Shown here: piece by piece, positions 6,789-15,435 of the stretch
Position numbering within the stretch: the first letter of the stretch is position 1
Layout: every line of letters begins with the position of its first letter
Assembly (NCBI GenBank): GCA_944381455.1
Contig: CALWLF010000089.1
Span: 1 to 32,446 of the forward strand
Reading direction: 5' to 3'
Origin: an uncultured Clostridia bacterium
GTDB taxonomy: Bacteria > Bacillota > Clostridia > Lachnospirales > Anaerotignaceae
Length of the DNA stretch: 32,446 nucleotides
Notes under the pieces: generated by a model
The model's input: only the letters and a program-made list of their open reading frames with translations
Told to the model about the DNA's origin: nothing
Database searches by the model: none
Translations under genes and position numbers: made by a program

Positions 6789-8999
6789 TCAGTCAAAGAC
6801 GGGTTTCAGCACCACAAAACTCAGCGGCGGCAGCGTCATGGAAATGCTGTACGGACAGCGGTTTGCGCCCTGATGCAAATTGGGCAGCAGCCCTTCGTTG
6901 CGGCGGTTGGTGCCGCCAAAGGCTTCGCTGTCGCTGTTGAAAATTTCTCGATACGGCACATCTTCCGGCACGCCCAAAATGAAATTTTCATAAGGGCGCT
7001 CGGTGAAGTTGCAGACCACGGCCACCTGCTCTTTTCTGTCATACCCCCGTCTGGCGAAGGAAACAATGCTGTGCTCGTTGTCATCGCATTCAATCCATTG
7101 GAATCCCCAAGGATCAAAGTCCTTTTCCCAGAAGGCCGGCTCCTGCTGATAGAGGCCATAGAGGGCCTTCATATAGTCGTGGAAACGGCGATGGTCCTCG
7201 TCTTGGAGCAGATGCCAGTCGATGCTGCGGGCCTCGCTCCATTCGCTGTACTGGGCCAGGTCGTTGCCCATAAAGTTCAGCTTTTTGCCGGGATGGGCAT
7301 ACATATAGCCATAGGCTGTCCGCAAATTGGCAAACTTCTGCCACCGGTCTCCCGGCGCCTTATACATCATGGAGCCTTTCATATGCACCACTTCATCGTG
7401 GGAAAGCACCAGCACATAATTTTCGCTGTATGCATACATCATGCTGAAGGTCAAATAATTGTGATGATATTTCCGGTGCACCGTTTCTTTTTTCAGGAAG
7501 CTTAAAAAGTCGTTCATCCAGCCCATGTTCCACTTGAGGCTAAAGCCCAGCCCGTCGTGCTTGACATCCCTGGTCACGCCTTCCCAGCTGGTGCTTTCTT
7601 CTGCAATGGTCAACGCCCCGGGGCACTGGGTATGGATGACAGAGTTCATATGTTTTAAAAACTCCACAGCCTCCAAATTTTCCCTACCGCCATAGCAGTT
7701 GGGCAGCCATTCCCCGTCTCTTCTGCAATAGTCCAAATAGAGCATGGAAGCCACCGCATCCACCCGCAGCCCGTCAATGTGGTATTCTTTGAGCCAATAG
7801 AGGGCGTTTGCAATGAGGAAGTTGCGCACTTCGTTGCGGCCGTAGTTAAAGACATAGGTGCCCCATTCCTTGTGCTCCCCTTGGCGCCAGTCCTGGTGCT
7901 CATAGAGGGCGCTGCCGTCAAAACGGGCCAGGCCATGGGCGTCTCTGGGGAAATGGGCCGGCACCCAGTCCATGATCACCCCAATGTGATGGCGGTGCAG
8001 GATGTCCACAAATTCCATAAAATCCTTCGGCGTGCCATAACGGCTGGTGGGGGCATAATACCCTGTCACCTGATAGCCCCAGCTGCCATCAAAGGGATAT
8101 TCTGTCACCGGCAAAATCTCCACATGGGTATAGCCCATGTTCGTCACATATTCGCTTAACTTCTGGCCCAGTTCCCGATAGGTCAAAAACCGGTTGTTGT
8201 CCTCCACCACCCGTCTCCAGGAGCCTAAATGGACCTCATAAATATTCATAGGACGGTTATACTGGTCTTTGGTGGTGCGAAACGCCATCCACTCCTCATC
8301 CTGCCAGTCATAGCCGTTAATATCGTATACCACCGAAGCCGTTTCCGGCCGCAGCTGGGCATAGGTGCCGTAGGGATCGCTTTTATAGACCACCTGGCCG
8401 TTTTGGCCTTTGACGGCGAATTTGTATAAATCCATTTGCTGCATCCCAGGAATAAAAATTTCCCAGATGCCGCTTTCGCCCAACAGGCGCATCATGCTGC
8501 GTCTCGTATCCCACTGGTTGAAATCGCCAATGACACTGACACTTTTGGCATTGGGCGCCCAAACGGCAAAGGCCACGCCTTTCACCCCGTCCATTTCGCG
8601 CAGATGCGCCCCCAGCTTTTCATAAATCTCATAGTGGTTGCCGGCGCCAAATAAATACCGGTCATATTCGGAGAGGGTGGGTGCAAAGGTGTAGGCGTCC
8701 GGCGTCTGCCAAAGATGGCCGTCGGCAAATTCCACCAGCAGCTCATAGGGAAAATAGGCCGTCCGCCCAGCAATGGTTCCCTCAAAAAAGCCGTCGTCGT
8801 GGATTTTCTTGATGGGAAACGTCTCCTTTGTTTTGCAATCCACCACCGAAACGGCCACGGCAGACGGCATCAGCGCCCGCACCACCACCTGTGGTGCTTC
8901 TTTGGTGCCAATGACGTGCATCCCCAGCACGCTGTGCGGATCTCCAAATTCGCTATGCAGCAGTTTATTGATTTCTTCAATCCCCAGTGAATGTCTCAT
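6789..8999 (-). CDS. glgB: 1,4-alpha-glucan branching enzyme
   Basis: A 736-residue GH13 enzyme that transfers alpha-1,4 glucan segments to form alpha-1,6 branches in glycogen. Two N-terminal beta-sandwich modules (about 10-110 and 140-225, the second a CBM48 with VAFAVWAPNAKSVSVIGDFN) precede the barrel. Catalytic residues are visible: nucleophile D414 (DGLRVDAVASMLYLDY), acid/base E467 (TIAEEST) and the SHDEV aspartate near 535. I chose ATG at 8999 because AGGAG lies 8 nt before it; the in-frame GTG nine bases further upstream overlaps that site. It starts 24 nt after the upstream sulfhydrylase stop, so they are probably co-transcribed. No other glg gene is in the window. Confidence 0.95.
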   Translation of the reverse strand: MRHSLGIEEINKLLHSEFGDPHSVLGMHVIGTKEAPQVVVRALMPSAVAVSVVDCKTKETFPIKKIHDDGFFEGTIAGRTAYFPYELLVEFADGHLWQTPDAYTFAPTLSEYDRYLFGAGNHYEIYEKLGAHLREMDGVKGVAFAVWAPNAKSVSVIGDFNQWDTRRSMMRLLGESGIWEIFIPGMQQMDLYKFAVKGQNGQVVYKSDPYGTYAQLRPETASVVYDINGYDWQDEEWMAFRTTKDQYNRPMNIYEVHLGSWRRVVEDNNRFLTYRELGQKLSEYVTNMGYTHVEILPVTEYPFDGSWGYQVTGYYAPTSRYGTPKDFMEFVDILHRHHIGVIMDWVPAHFPRDAHGLARFDGSALYEHQDWRQGEHKEWGTYVFNYGRNEVRNFLIANALYWLKEYHIDGLRVDAVASMLYLDYCRRDGEWLPNCYGGRENLEAVEFLKHMNSVIHTQCPGALTIAEESTSWEGVTRDVKHDGLGFSLKWNMGWMNDFLSFLKKETVHRKYHHNYLTFSMMYAYSENYVLVLSHDEVVHMKGSMMYKAPGDRWQKFANLRTAYGYMYAHPGKKLNFMGNDLAQYSEWSEARSIDWHLLQDEDHRRFHDYMKALYGLYQQEPAFWEKDFDPWGFQWIECDDNEHSIVSFARRGYDRKEQVAVVCNFTERPYENFILGVPEDVPYREIFNSDSEAFGGTNRRNEGLLPNLHQGANRCPYSISMTLPPLSFVVLKPVFD

Positions 9000-9023
9000 A
9001 CGCAACACTCCTTTGGTTGTTTT

Positions 9024-10307
9024 TTATTTTTGGCAGGCGGCAAAAGCCTGTTCAAAGTCGTCGATCAAGTCCTGCACATGCTCGATGCCAACGGAGAAGC
9101 GGATCATGTCGGCAGAAACACCGCAGGCCACCAATTCTTCATCACTCAGCTGACGATGGGTGGTGCTGGCTGGCTGCAATACACAGCTGCGCACATCAGC
9201 CACATGGGTTACCAATGCCACCATCTGCAAGCTGTTGATGAATTTCCGCCCGGCATCGCGGCCGCCTTTTACCCCGAAAGTCAAGACACCGCTTTGGCCC
9301 TTGGGCAGATATTTTTTTGCCACATCATAATATTTGCTGCTTTTTAAACCTGGATAATTCACCCAGGCACACATGGGGTGGTTTTCCAGATATTCAGCCA
9401 TTTTCATGGCGTTTTCACTGTGGCGCTCCATCCGCAGCGGCAGCGTTTCCAGCCCCAGGTTCATCAAATAAGAGTTAAAGGGCGCCGGTGTAAAGCCAAA
9501 ATTTCTCATCAGCTGAGCTCTCGCTTTGACCATATAGCCATTTTTCCCAAAATCATGGAAATAACGCACCCCGTGATAGCTTTCGTCCGGCTCTGTCATA
9601 CAGGGGAATTTGCCGTTATCCCAGTTGAAATTGCCGCCGTCAATCAAGATGCCGCCCAAAGCCTGGGCATGGCCGTCGATGTATTTGGAGGTGGAGTAAA
9701 CTACAATGTTGGCCCCCAATTCCAATGGTTTACAAAGGGCTGCCGTAGCAAAGGTGTTATCCACAATGAAAGGCACTTCCAGCTCTTTGGCCACTGCTGC
9801 AAATTTTTCAAAATCAATGACATTGACCAATGGATTGCCAATGGTTTCGCCGAAAATGGCTTTGGTGTTTGGCTTGGCCAAGGCCAAAATTTCTTCTTTT
9901 GGCGCATCGGGATCAAAGAAAATGACTTCAATGCCCAAGTCTTTGAATGTGGTGGAAAAGAGCGTAAAGCTTCCGCCATAGATGGTGCTGGAAGAGAGGA
10001 TGCTGTCGCCTGCTTTGGCAATGTTGAGCACTGCCAGCACTGTAGCCCCCATGCCCGACGATGTAGCCAGCGCCCCCACGCCGCCTTCCATCATGGCCAT
10101 CTTCTTTTCAAAGGCATCGGTGGTTGGGTTCCCCAGACGGGTATACATGAAGGTATCCTGCTCCAGGTCAAACACTTTTGCCAGCTCTTCGCAAGTGTCG
10201 TAACGATAGGTGGTGCTTTGCACAATGGGCAGCACCCGCGGTTCGGCATTGCCGGGCCAGTAAGCGCCCTGCACGGCCTGGGTTTCAATGTTCCAGTTTT
10301 CTTTCAT
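9024..10307 (-). CDS. metY: O-acetylhomoserine sulfhydrylase (Cys/Met PLP family)
   Basis: A 427-residue PLP enzyme expected to make homocysteine (or methionine) from O-acetylhomoserine and sulfide (or methanethiol). The PLP lysine is K208 in YSTSKYIDGH, with D183 in VDNTFAT; YTRLGNPT (55-62) and the phosphate-binding SSGMGA (83-88) are also seen. The long insertion around GGNFNWDNGKFPCMTEPDESYHG is typical of the O-acetylhomoserine branch rather than cystathionine synthases. The start is ATG 10307 after AGGGGG; an in-frame TTG seven codons upstream lacks a site. No SAM or T-box riboswitch is visible in the 134-bp gap to pepF. Methionine gamma-lyase is the main alternative. Confidence 0.88.
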   Translation of the reverse strand: MKENWNIETQAVQGAYWPGNAEPRVLPIVQSTTYRYDTCEELAKVFDLEQDTFMYTRLGNPTTDAFEKKMAMMEGGVGALATSSGMGATVLAVLNIAKAGDSILSSSTIYGGSFTLFSTTFKDLGIEVIFFDPDAPKEEILALAKPNTKAIFGETIGNPLVNVIDFEKFAAVAKELEVPFIVDNTFATAALCKPLELGANIVVYSTSKYIDGHAQALGGILIDGGNFNWDNGKFPCMTEPDESYHGVRYFHDFGKNGYMVKARAQLMRNFGFTPAPFNSYLMNLGLETLPLRMERHSENAMKMAEYLENHPMCAWVNYPGLKSSKYYDVAKKYLPKGQSGVLTFGVKGGRDAGRKFINSLQMVALVTHVADVRSCVLQPASTTHRQLSDEELVACGVSADMIRFSVGIEHVQDLIDDFEQAFAACQK

Positions 10308-10380
10308 TTCTTCTAACCCCCTAGTCAAATTCTTTTACAAGTTTAGTATACTGGATTTGGACATGTTTTTCCAGCTTTTC

Positions 10381-10409
10381 TTGCAATCCAGGAAAATTTC
10401 TGCTACGCT
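10381..10409 (+). promoter_or_regulatory. Probable promoter of the M3 oligoendopeptidase gene
   Basis: TTGCAA (10381-10386), 17 bp, TACGCT (10404-10409). The -10 is imperfect. The divergent sulfhydrylase probably uses TATACT on the minus strand (10350-10345), for which no good -35 is visible. Confidence 0.5.
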
Positions 10410-10441
10410 GTAACCCAAAGAACAAAGGAGGTCGATTTTTC

Positions 10442-12205
10442 ATGCAAACCACTTGGGATTTAACGCCCCTCTATCCATCCATCGAAAGCGAGGCATTTTT
10501 GGCCGATTTCGCAGCCGTTCAAACATCTCTCAAAGAAATGGCTCTTTGGAGCAAAACATCTTTCCAAGGGCACGATGCCGCCGCCGATGTATGCACGTAC
10601 CTGACCTTTTGCAAAGAAACTGGCAGCCGCTTTTTCCGCCTGAAAAGCTACTGCAATTTGCTCTTAAGCACCGATGGCCTGGCAACTGCCCCCGGGGCAG
10701 CCTTAGAGCAGCTGGAGCAGATGGAAGCCCTCTTTGCCCCCATCGATACAGCAGCCAAAGCCTTTTTGGCCACCGTCTCCAATTTGGACGACCTTTGTAA
10801 AAACCAACCGCTGCTTTTGGAACACCGCTTTTTCCTCTCCCAGCTGCAAGAAGAAGGGCGCCATCTCCTCTCTGAGCAGGAAGAAACCCTCTATGCCACC
10901 CTTCGCTCCACCGGCGTGCTTTCTTTTGTGAAACTTTGGGAAAACACCACCGCCGCCCTGGAGCCGGTGGTAAACGGCCAGGCGCTGCCCTTAGCCGAGG
11001 TGCGCAATTTGGCCTATCACCCCGATAGCGCAATGCGAAAGGCCGCCTATGAGGCAGAGCTTAGCGCCCTGCAAACGGCCGCCCTTTCTGCCGCCGCCTC
11101 CCTCAATGCCATCAAAGGCGAAACCATCACCCTCTGCCGCCTGCGCCGGTATGCTTCTCCGCTGGAGATGACGCTCACCCAGTCTCGCATGGATAAAGAG
11201 GTGCTCTCTGCCATGAGAGAGGCCATGGCCTCTGCCCGTCCGGCCTTCCGCCGCTATTTCAAGGCCAAATCCAAGGCATTGGGCAATGAAGGCGCCCTGC
11301 CTTTTTGGGATTTATTTGCGCCAGTGGGAAGAGAAAACAAGACTTTCACCTATGCAGAAGCCCAGGACTATGTGGTGAAGCAATTTTCCACCTTCTCCAA
11401 AGAGCTGGGCGACTATGCCCGGTACGCCTTTACCCACCGCTGGATAGATGCCCTGCCCAAAAAAGGCAAGCGGGGCGGGGCTTTTTGCGAAAATCTGCAC
11501 CCCATTGGCGAAAGCCGGGTGCTGACCAATTTTTCCGGCACCTTTAACGACGTGCTGACCCTGGCCCACGAGCTGGGCCACGGCTATCATGGCGCCTGCC
11601 TGAAAGAAGAGTCCTTCTTAAACAGCGATTATCCCATGCCCATTGCCGAAACGGCGTCCACCTTCTGCGAAATTCTCGTCAAACAGGCGGCCTTGGCCAA
11701 AGCCACGCCGGAAGAAGCCCTTTCCATTTTAGAAAGCGATGTTTCGGATATGGCCCAGATTTTGGTGGACATCGACTGCCGCTTCCTCTTTGAAGACGGC
11801 GTCTTTTCTGCACGGCAAAAGGGGCCTTTGTCTGTGGAGCAGCTGAACCATTTGATGCTCTCAGCCCAAAAGGAAACGTATGGCGAGGGGCTTTCTGCCT
11901 ATCATCCGCTGATGTGGGTGGTGAAACCCCATTATTATGATGCCGACTATCATTATTATAATTTCCCCTATGCCTATGGCCTGCTCTTTGCCCAGGGGCT
12001 TTACGGCCTTTATCAGCAGGACAAAGCTTCATTCCCAGACCGCTATCGCGCCATGCTTTCCCTCACCGGCAAAGCCAGCTTAAAAGACGTGGCTGCCTCC
12101 ATGGGTATCGACATCACAAAACCAGAGTTTTGGCAGCTTTCCATCGCCCAGTGCCTCCAAACGGTGGAACAATGCACCAAGGCTTTGGAATCGTATCAGA
12201 AATAA
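10442..12205 (+). CDS. M3B oligoendopeptidase (PepF family)
   Basis: A 587-residue cytosolic zinc metallopeptidase that degrades short peptides. The gluzincin motif HELGH is at residues 376-380 (LAHELGHGYHG), with the downstream glutamate ligand at E403 (ETASTFCEI). The length fits PepF/M3B enzymes (about 560-610), and the N-terminal helical region that covers the active-site channel is present. The ATG is preceded by AAAGGAGG. There is no signal peptide. It is monocistronic and ends before a bidirectional terminator. PepF proteins normally recycle intracellular peptides; nothing nearby suggests a specific partner. Confidence 0.94.
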   Translation: MQTTWDLTPLYPSIESEAFLADFAAVQTSLKEMALWSKTSFQGHDAAADVCTYLTFCKETGSRFFRLKSYCNLLLSTDGLATAPGAALEQLEQMEALFAPIDTAAKAFLATVSNLDDLCKNQPLLLEHRFFLSQLQEEGRHLLSEQEETLYATLRSTGVLSFVKLWENTTAALEPVVNGQALPLAEVRNLAYHPDSAMRKAAYEAELSALQTAALSAAASLNAIKGETITLCRLRRYASPLEMTLTQSRMDKEVLSAMREAMASARPAFRRYFKAKSKALGNEGALPFWDLFAPVGRENKTFTYAEAQDYVVKQFSTFSKELGDYARYAFTHRWIDALPKKGKRGGAFCENLHPIGESRVLTNFSGTFNDVLTLAHELGHGYHGACLKEESFLNSDYPMPIAETASTFCEILVKQAALAKATPEEALSILESDVSDMAQILVDIDCRFLFEDGVFSARQKGPLSVEQLNHLMLSAQKETYGEGLSAYHPLMWVVKPHYYDADYHYYNFPYAYGLLFAQGLYGLYQQDKASFPDRYRAMLSLTGKASLKDVAASMGIDITKPEFWQLSIAQCLQTVEQCTKALESYQK

Positions 12206-12250
12206 TGCTTGATAACAAAAAAAGTGCCCGTCTGGACGCAGGTTCCTAAG

Positions 12251-12305
12251 AAAATAAAGATGGCTACAACCCTGATATCCAAAGGATTGCAGCCATTTTA
12301 TTTTT
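12251..12305. terminator. Bidirectional terminator
   Basis: AAAATAAA plus ATGGCT (from 12251) pairs with AGCCAT plus TTTATTTT (to about 12305), with a further inner pairing around GATATCC/GGAT. It separates the convergent oligoendopeptidase and AGCS symporter genes. Confidence 0.7.
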
Positions 12306-12318
12306 ACTGAGACTCTTT

Positions 12319-13779
12319 TCAACTGAACGATTGCTTTTCTGGCGTTTTTTCTGATTCTCTCCAAACTTTTACCTTTTTCAGACCAATGTGTTTGGCCACA
12401 AAGAGGGGATCTTTTCCTTCTGCCTTTTGTGTGCGGTAATCTTGCAGACAGCGCTTCACCGTGCCGGAAAGCTGTAAAATCACGCCCACATTGATTAAGG
12501 CCATAAAGCCCATCAACACATCGGCCAAGTTCCACACAAAGCTATATCCTGCAATGCTGCCCAAAAAGACGGCAGCCACCACCGTCCAGCGAAAAGCCGT
12601 CAAATTGGTGCGCTGGCCAAAGATAAAGCGCATATTGGACTCGGTGTAATAATAATTGCCCACAATGGAGCTAAAGGCAAAAAAGAAAACAGAAATGGTG
12701 ATAAAATGGATCCCCAGCACGCCAAACTGAGAAAACAGGGCCTGCTGCACCAGCGGCATCGCTTCTAACCCCGACGAGGTATCCACCCCCGAAAGCAGGA
12801 TGATAAAGGCCGATGTGGAACAGATGATCAGCGTATCAATGAACACCGAAAGCATCTGCACCAGCCCCTGTTTCACTGGATGGGACACATGGGCAGAGGC
12901 AGCTGCATTGGGGGCCGAACCCATGCCGGCCTCGTTGGAAAAAAGCCCTCGTTTGATGCCCATCACCACAGCCGAGCCGCCAAAGGCGCCCACCATGGCC
13001 GGAATATCAAAGGCATTTTGAAAAATGGATACGAACATGGCCGGCACACCGGTGATGTTTTTGACAATCACAACAAACCCAATGGCCAGATACAACAGCG
13101 CCATCACCGGCACAATGACCGATGTAATAAAAGCAATTTTTTCCTGTCCGCCAAAAATCACCGCCGCCGTGGCCACAGCCAAAATCAAGCCGCAAATGGC
13201 AGGCACCAGCTTGCTTTCAAAACTTCCGCCAAAATAATAGGACAACGACGAAACGATGTTATTGGCTTGAAGCGCATTAAACCCATAGGCAAAACAGGCC
13301 ACCAGCAGCACAGAAAACAAAATCCCCAGCCATCTTTTTCGCATGGCCTGCTCAATATAATAGGCCGGGCCGCCGCGAAAAGCGCCGTTTTTGCCTCTGA
13401 CTTTATAAATCTGGGCCAAAGTGCTTTCTGCAAAAGCAGAAGCCGAGCCCAAAAGCGCCATCAGCCACATCCAAAACACAGCGCCGCTGCCGCCGATGGC
13501 AATGGCTGTGGCAACGCCTGCAATGTTGCCCACGCCTACCCTGGACGCCGTGGAAATCATCAGCGCCTGGAAGGAAGAAACGGCGTTTTCATTTTCATTT
13601 TTTTCGCTTAAAAGCCGAATGCCTTCTTTCAAAAACCGCAGCTGCACAAAGTCTGTTTTGATGGTGAAATACAGCCCGGCTAAAATCAGCAGGGCAAAGA
13701 GCACACTGCCGTATAAATAATCATTCACCACTTGCAGCACGCCGTTGAAGGCATCCATCACTGCACCAAATTGTTCCAA
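12319..13779 (-). CDS. AGCS-family Na+/alanine symporter
   Basis: A 486-residue polytopic membrane protein of the alanine or glycine:cation symporter (AGCS) family, expected to import alanine or glycine with Na+. Family signatures seen include GVGNIAGVATAIAIGGSGAVFWMW (about 77-100), GGPAYYIE near 136 and GLFSNEAGMGSAPNAAA around 275. The start is TTG at 13779, 5 nt after GAGGTG; the nearest ATG is seven codons later without its own site. It follows the phosphofructokinase gene by 18 nt, so both share a transcript. A second family member lies at 15436-16752, but the two proteins are clearly diverged and are not a recent duplication. Confidence 0.92.
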   Translation of the reverse strand: MEQFGAVMDAFNGVLQVVNDYLYGSVLFALLILAGLYFTIKTDFVQLRFLKEGIRLLSEKNENENAVSSFQALMISTASRVGVGNIAGVATAIAIGGSGAVFWMWLMALLGSASAFAESTLAQIYKVRGKNGAFRGGPAYYIEQAMRKRWLGILFSVLLVACFAYGFNALQANNIVSSLSYYFGGSFESKLVPAICGLILAVATAAVIFGGQEKIAFITSVIVPVMALLYLAIGFVVIVKNITGVPAMFVSIFQNAFDIPAMVGAFGGSAVVMGIKRGLFSNEAGMGSAPNAAASAHVSHPVKQGLVQMLSVFIDTLIICSTSAFIILLSGVDTSSGLEAMPLVQQALFSQFGVLGIHFITISVFFFAFSSIVGNYYYTESNMRFIFGQRTNLTAFRWTVVAAVFLGSIAGYSFVWNLADVLMGFMALINVGVILQLSGTVKRCLQDYRTQKAEGKDPLFVAKHIGLKKVKVWRESEKTPEKQSFS

Positions 13780-13797
13780 TCCAACACCTCTTTTCTG

Positions 13798-15033
13798 TTA
13801 TGGCTGCATCCAGCGAGAAAGACTTGCATATTTCGGCAGGCCGTTTTCCATGGGTACGGCCACTTCTCCTTGAATCAAAGGCAGCAGATAGGCAAGCCCT
13901 GCATCGCTTGCGCCATTTTTATCTTCATTTACAAAGGTTTCCGGTACGACTTTTTCCTGGTTTGCAATTTTTTCAATTTCCGTTGTGCCAATGGTTAAGC
14001 CATACATCGGCCCATTGTTGCGCTTGGTGGTGACCATCACGCCGCTTTTGCCGGCCAGCGCTGCTTCCACCGCCTTTTTCCCCACCATAACGCTTTCGTT
14101 GACATCCCGGGCCGAAAGGAGATGGCCTGCTGCTCTTTGGCATACATTCAGTTCCACCGAGCGCACCTTCACACCCAGCCGTTCTTTGATGACGGCCTCC
14201 ACGTGCTTGGCTGCCCCGCCCAGCTGGCCATGGCCAAAGCTGTCTTTGGTGGCGGCTTCTGCAATGCGGTTTCCTTCCTTGTCGCTGATGCCTTCGGAAA
14301 CGACAATGACAATCTGCCGCTTTCTTTCTTGCACCTTTTGAATATCGGCAATGAGCTTATCATAGTCAAAGGCAAATTCCGGCAGATAAATCAAATCGGC
14401 TGCCGCTGTGCCGTCGGCATGTTTGGCCAAAGCGGCGCTTAAGGCAAGCCAGCCGGCGTTTCTGCCCATCACTTCCACCACCACAATGCTGTCCATGTCA
14501 TACACAGCCGTATCCAGCGCAATTTCCTGGACAGAGGTGGCAATGTATTTGGCCGCAGAACCGAACCCTGGCGTATGGTCGATGCAGGTTAAGTCGTTAT
14601 CGATGGTTTTTGGCACGCCAATGAAGGACACATCGCCGCCATGATTTCTTTGATAGTCCTCCAGCTGCAAGATGGTGTCCATGGAATCGTTGCCGCCGAT
14701 GTAGAAGAAATACTTGATGTTGTTTTCCTGGAACACCTGAAACAGCTGCTGCATCTCTTGTTCTTTTTGCCCCGTTTGCCCCAATTTATACCGGCAGGAG
14801 CCAAGAAAAGAAGATGGCGTCGTTTTGAGCAGCTGGATTTTTTCTTCACTGTCCAGCACCTTCTGCAATTCCACCAAACGGCCGTTTAAAATGCCTTCGA
14901 TGCCGTTTAAGCCGCCAAAAATACGGCCAATGGCAAACTGTCCGCTGGCGCCTTGAAAGACACCGGCAAGGGTTGCATTGATGGCTGCCGTTGGGCCGCC
15001 GGACTGGGCAATGATACAATTTCCAATTTTCAT
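13798..15033 (-). CDS. pfp: Pyrophosphate-type 6-phosphofructokinase
   Basis: A 411-residue phosphofructokinase that phosphorylates fructose 6-phosphate, predicted to use PPi reversibly rather than ATP. The donor-site motif reads GGNDS (113-117), with Asp116 where ATP enzymes have Gly104 (E. coli numbering), and PKTIDND (141-147), with Lys142 where ATP enzymes have Gly124. This Asp/Lys pair is the established mark of PPi enzymes. The catalytic base is D145 and MGRNAGW (189-195) binds substrate. The ATG follows GAGG. A promoter at 15081-15109 serves this gene and the AGCS symporter. PPi use is inferred from residues, not measured. Confidence 0.92.
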   Translation of the reverse strand: MKIGNCIIAQSGGPTAAINATLAGVFQGASGQFAIGRIFGGLNGIEGILNGRLVELQKVLDSEEKIQLLKTTPSSFLGSCRYKLGQTGQKEQEMQQLFQVFQENNIKYFFYIGGNDSMDTILQLEDYQRNHGGDVSFIGVPKTIDNDLTCIDHTPGFGSAAKYIATSVQEIALDTAVYDMDSIVVVEVMGRNAGWLALSAALAKHADGTAAADLIYLPEFAFDYDKLIADIQKVQERKRQIVIVVSEGISDKEGNRIAEAATKDSFGHGQLGGAAKHVEAVIKERLGVKVRSVELNVCQRAAGHLLSARDVNESVMVGKKAVEAALAGKSGVMVTTKRNNGPMYGLTIGTTEIEKIANQEKVVPETFVNEDKNGASDAGLAYLLPLIQGEVAVPMENGLPKYASLSRWMQP

Positions 15034-15080
15034 CCTCTACACATCCTTTGCATATTTTTTTCGATACCACGATTACTGTT

Positions 15081-15109
15081 ATCATACCAGAAAATGCGGA
15101 AAAAAACAA
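15081..15109 (-). promoter_or_regulatory. Probable promoter of the pfp-symporter operon
   Basis: On the minus strand TTGTTT (15109-15104), 17 bp, TATGAT (15086-15081), about 48 bp before the ATG. Confidence 0.6.
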
Positions 15110-15116
15110 TTCTGCC

Positions 15117-15156
15117 ATAAAAAAAGCCTGGCCGCTTCTTGAAAGATACGGTCAGG
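15117..15156 (-). terminator. Terminator after the tRNA-Asp/tRNA-Val genes
   Basis: On the minus strand CCTGACCG (15156-15149) pairs with CGGCCAGG (15134-15127), including one G-U pair, followed by seven T residues down to about 15119. Confidence 0.8.
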
Positions 15157-15173
15157 TTTTTTCCATAAAAAAA

Positions 15174-15246
15174 TGGGAGTTATAGGGCTCGAACCTATGA
15201 CATCTTGCTTGTAAGGCAAGCGCTCTCCCAGCTGAGCTAAACTCCC
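15174..15246 (-). tRNA. tRNA-Val (anticodon UAC)
   Basis: The 73-nt cloverleaf reads from 15246 downwards. Acceptor GGGAGTT pairs with AACTCCC, the anticodon stem CTTGC/GCAAG encloses CTTACAA (anticodon TAC) and the T-arm is AGGTTCGAGCCCT. The discriminator is A and no CCA is encoded. It lies 15 nt after tRNA-Asp and shares its promoter. Confidence 0.96.
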
Positions 15247-15261
15247 ATAAGATAAGAAAAG

Positions 15262-15335
<74 letters not shown>

Positions 15336-15386
15336 AAAAGGTTGTCACTTTTCTTCAGCGCCTCTTTGGCGCTGCTGACGGAGTAT

Positions 15387-15416
15387 ATATTACCACAAAG
15401 GGCTGTTTTGTGTCAA
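15387..15416 (-). promoter_or_regulatory. Promoter of the tRNA-Asp/tRNA-Val operon
   Basis: On the minus strand TTGACA (15416-15411), 18 bp, TAATAT (15392-15387). A CAGCGCC/GGCGCTG hairpin (15356-15374) lies in the 5' leader before tRNA-Asp. No terminator is seen between the upstream AGCS symporter stop (15436) and this promoter. Confidence 0.7.
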
Positions 15417-15435
15417 CCTTTTTTTCATATTTTTT

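Noticed and set aside
10308-10441. SAM or T-box riboswitch ahead of the O-acetylhomoserine sulfhydrylase gene
   Set aside because: The 134-bp gap lacks the conserved motifs and is too short to hold such a leader together with the pepF promoter.
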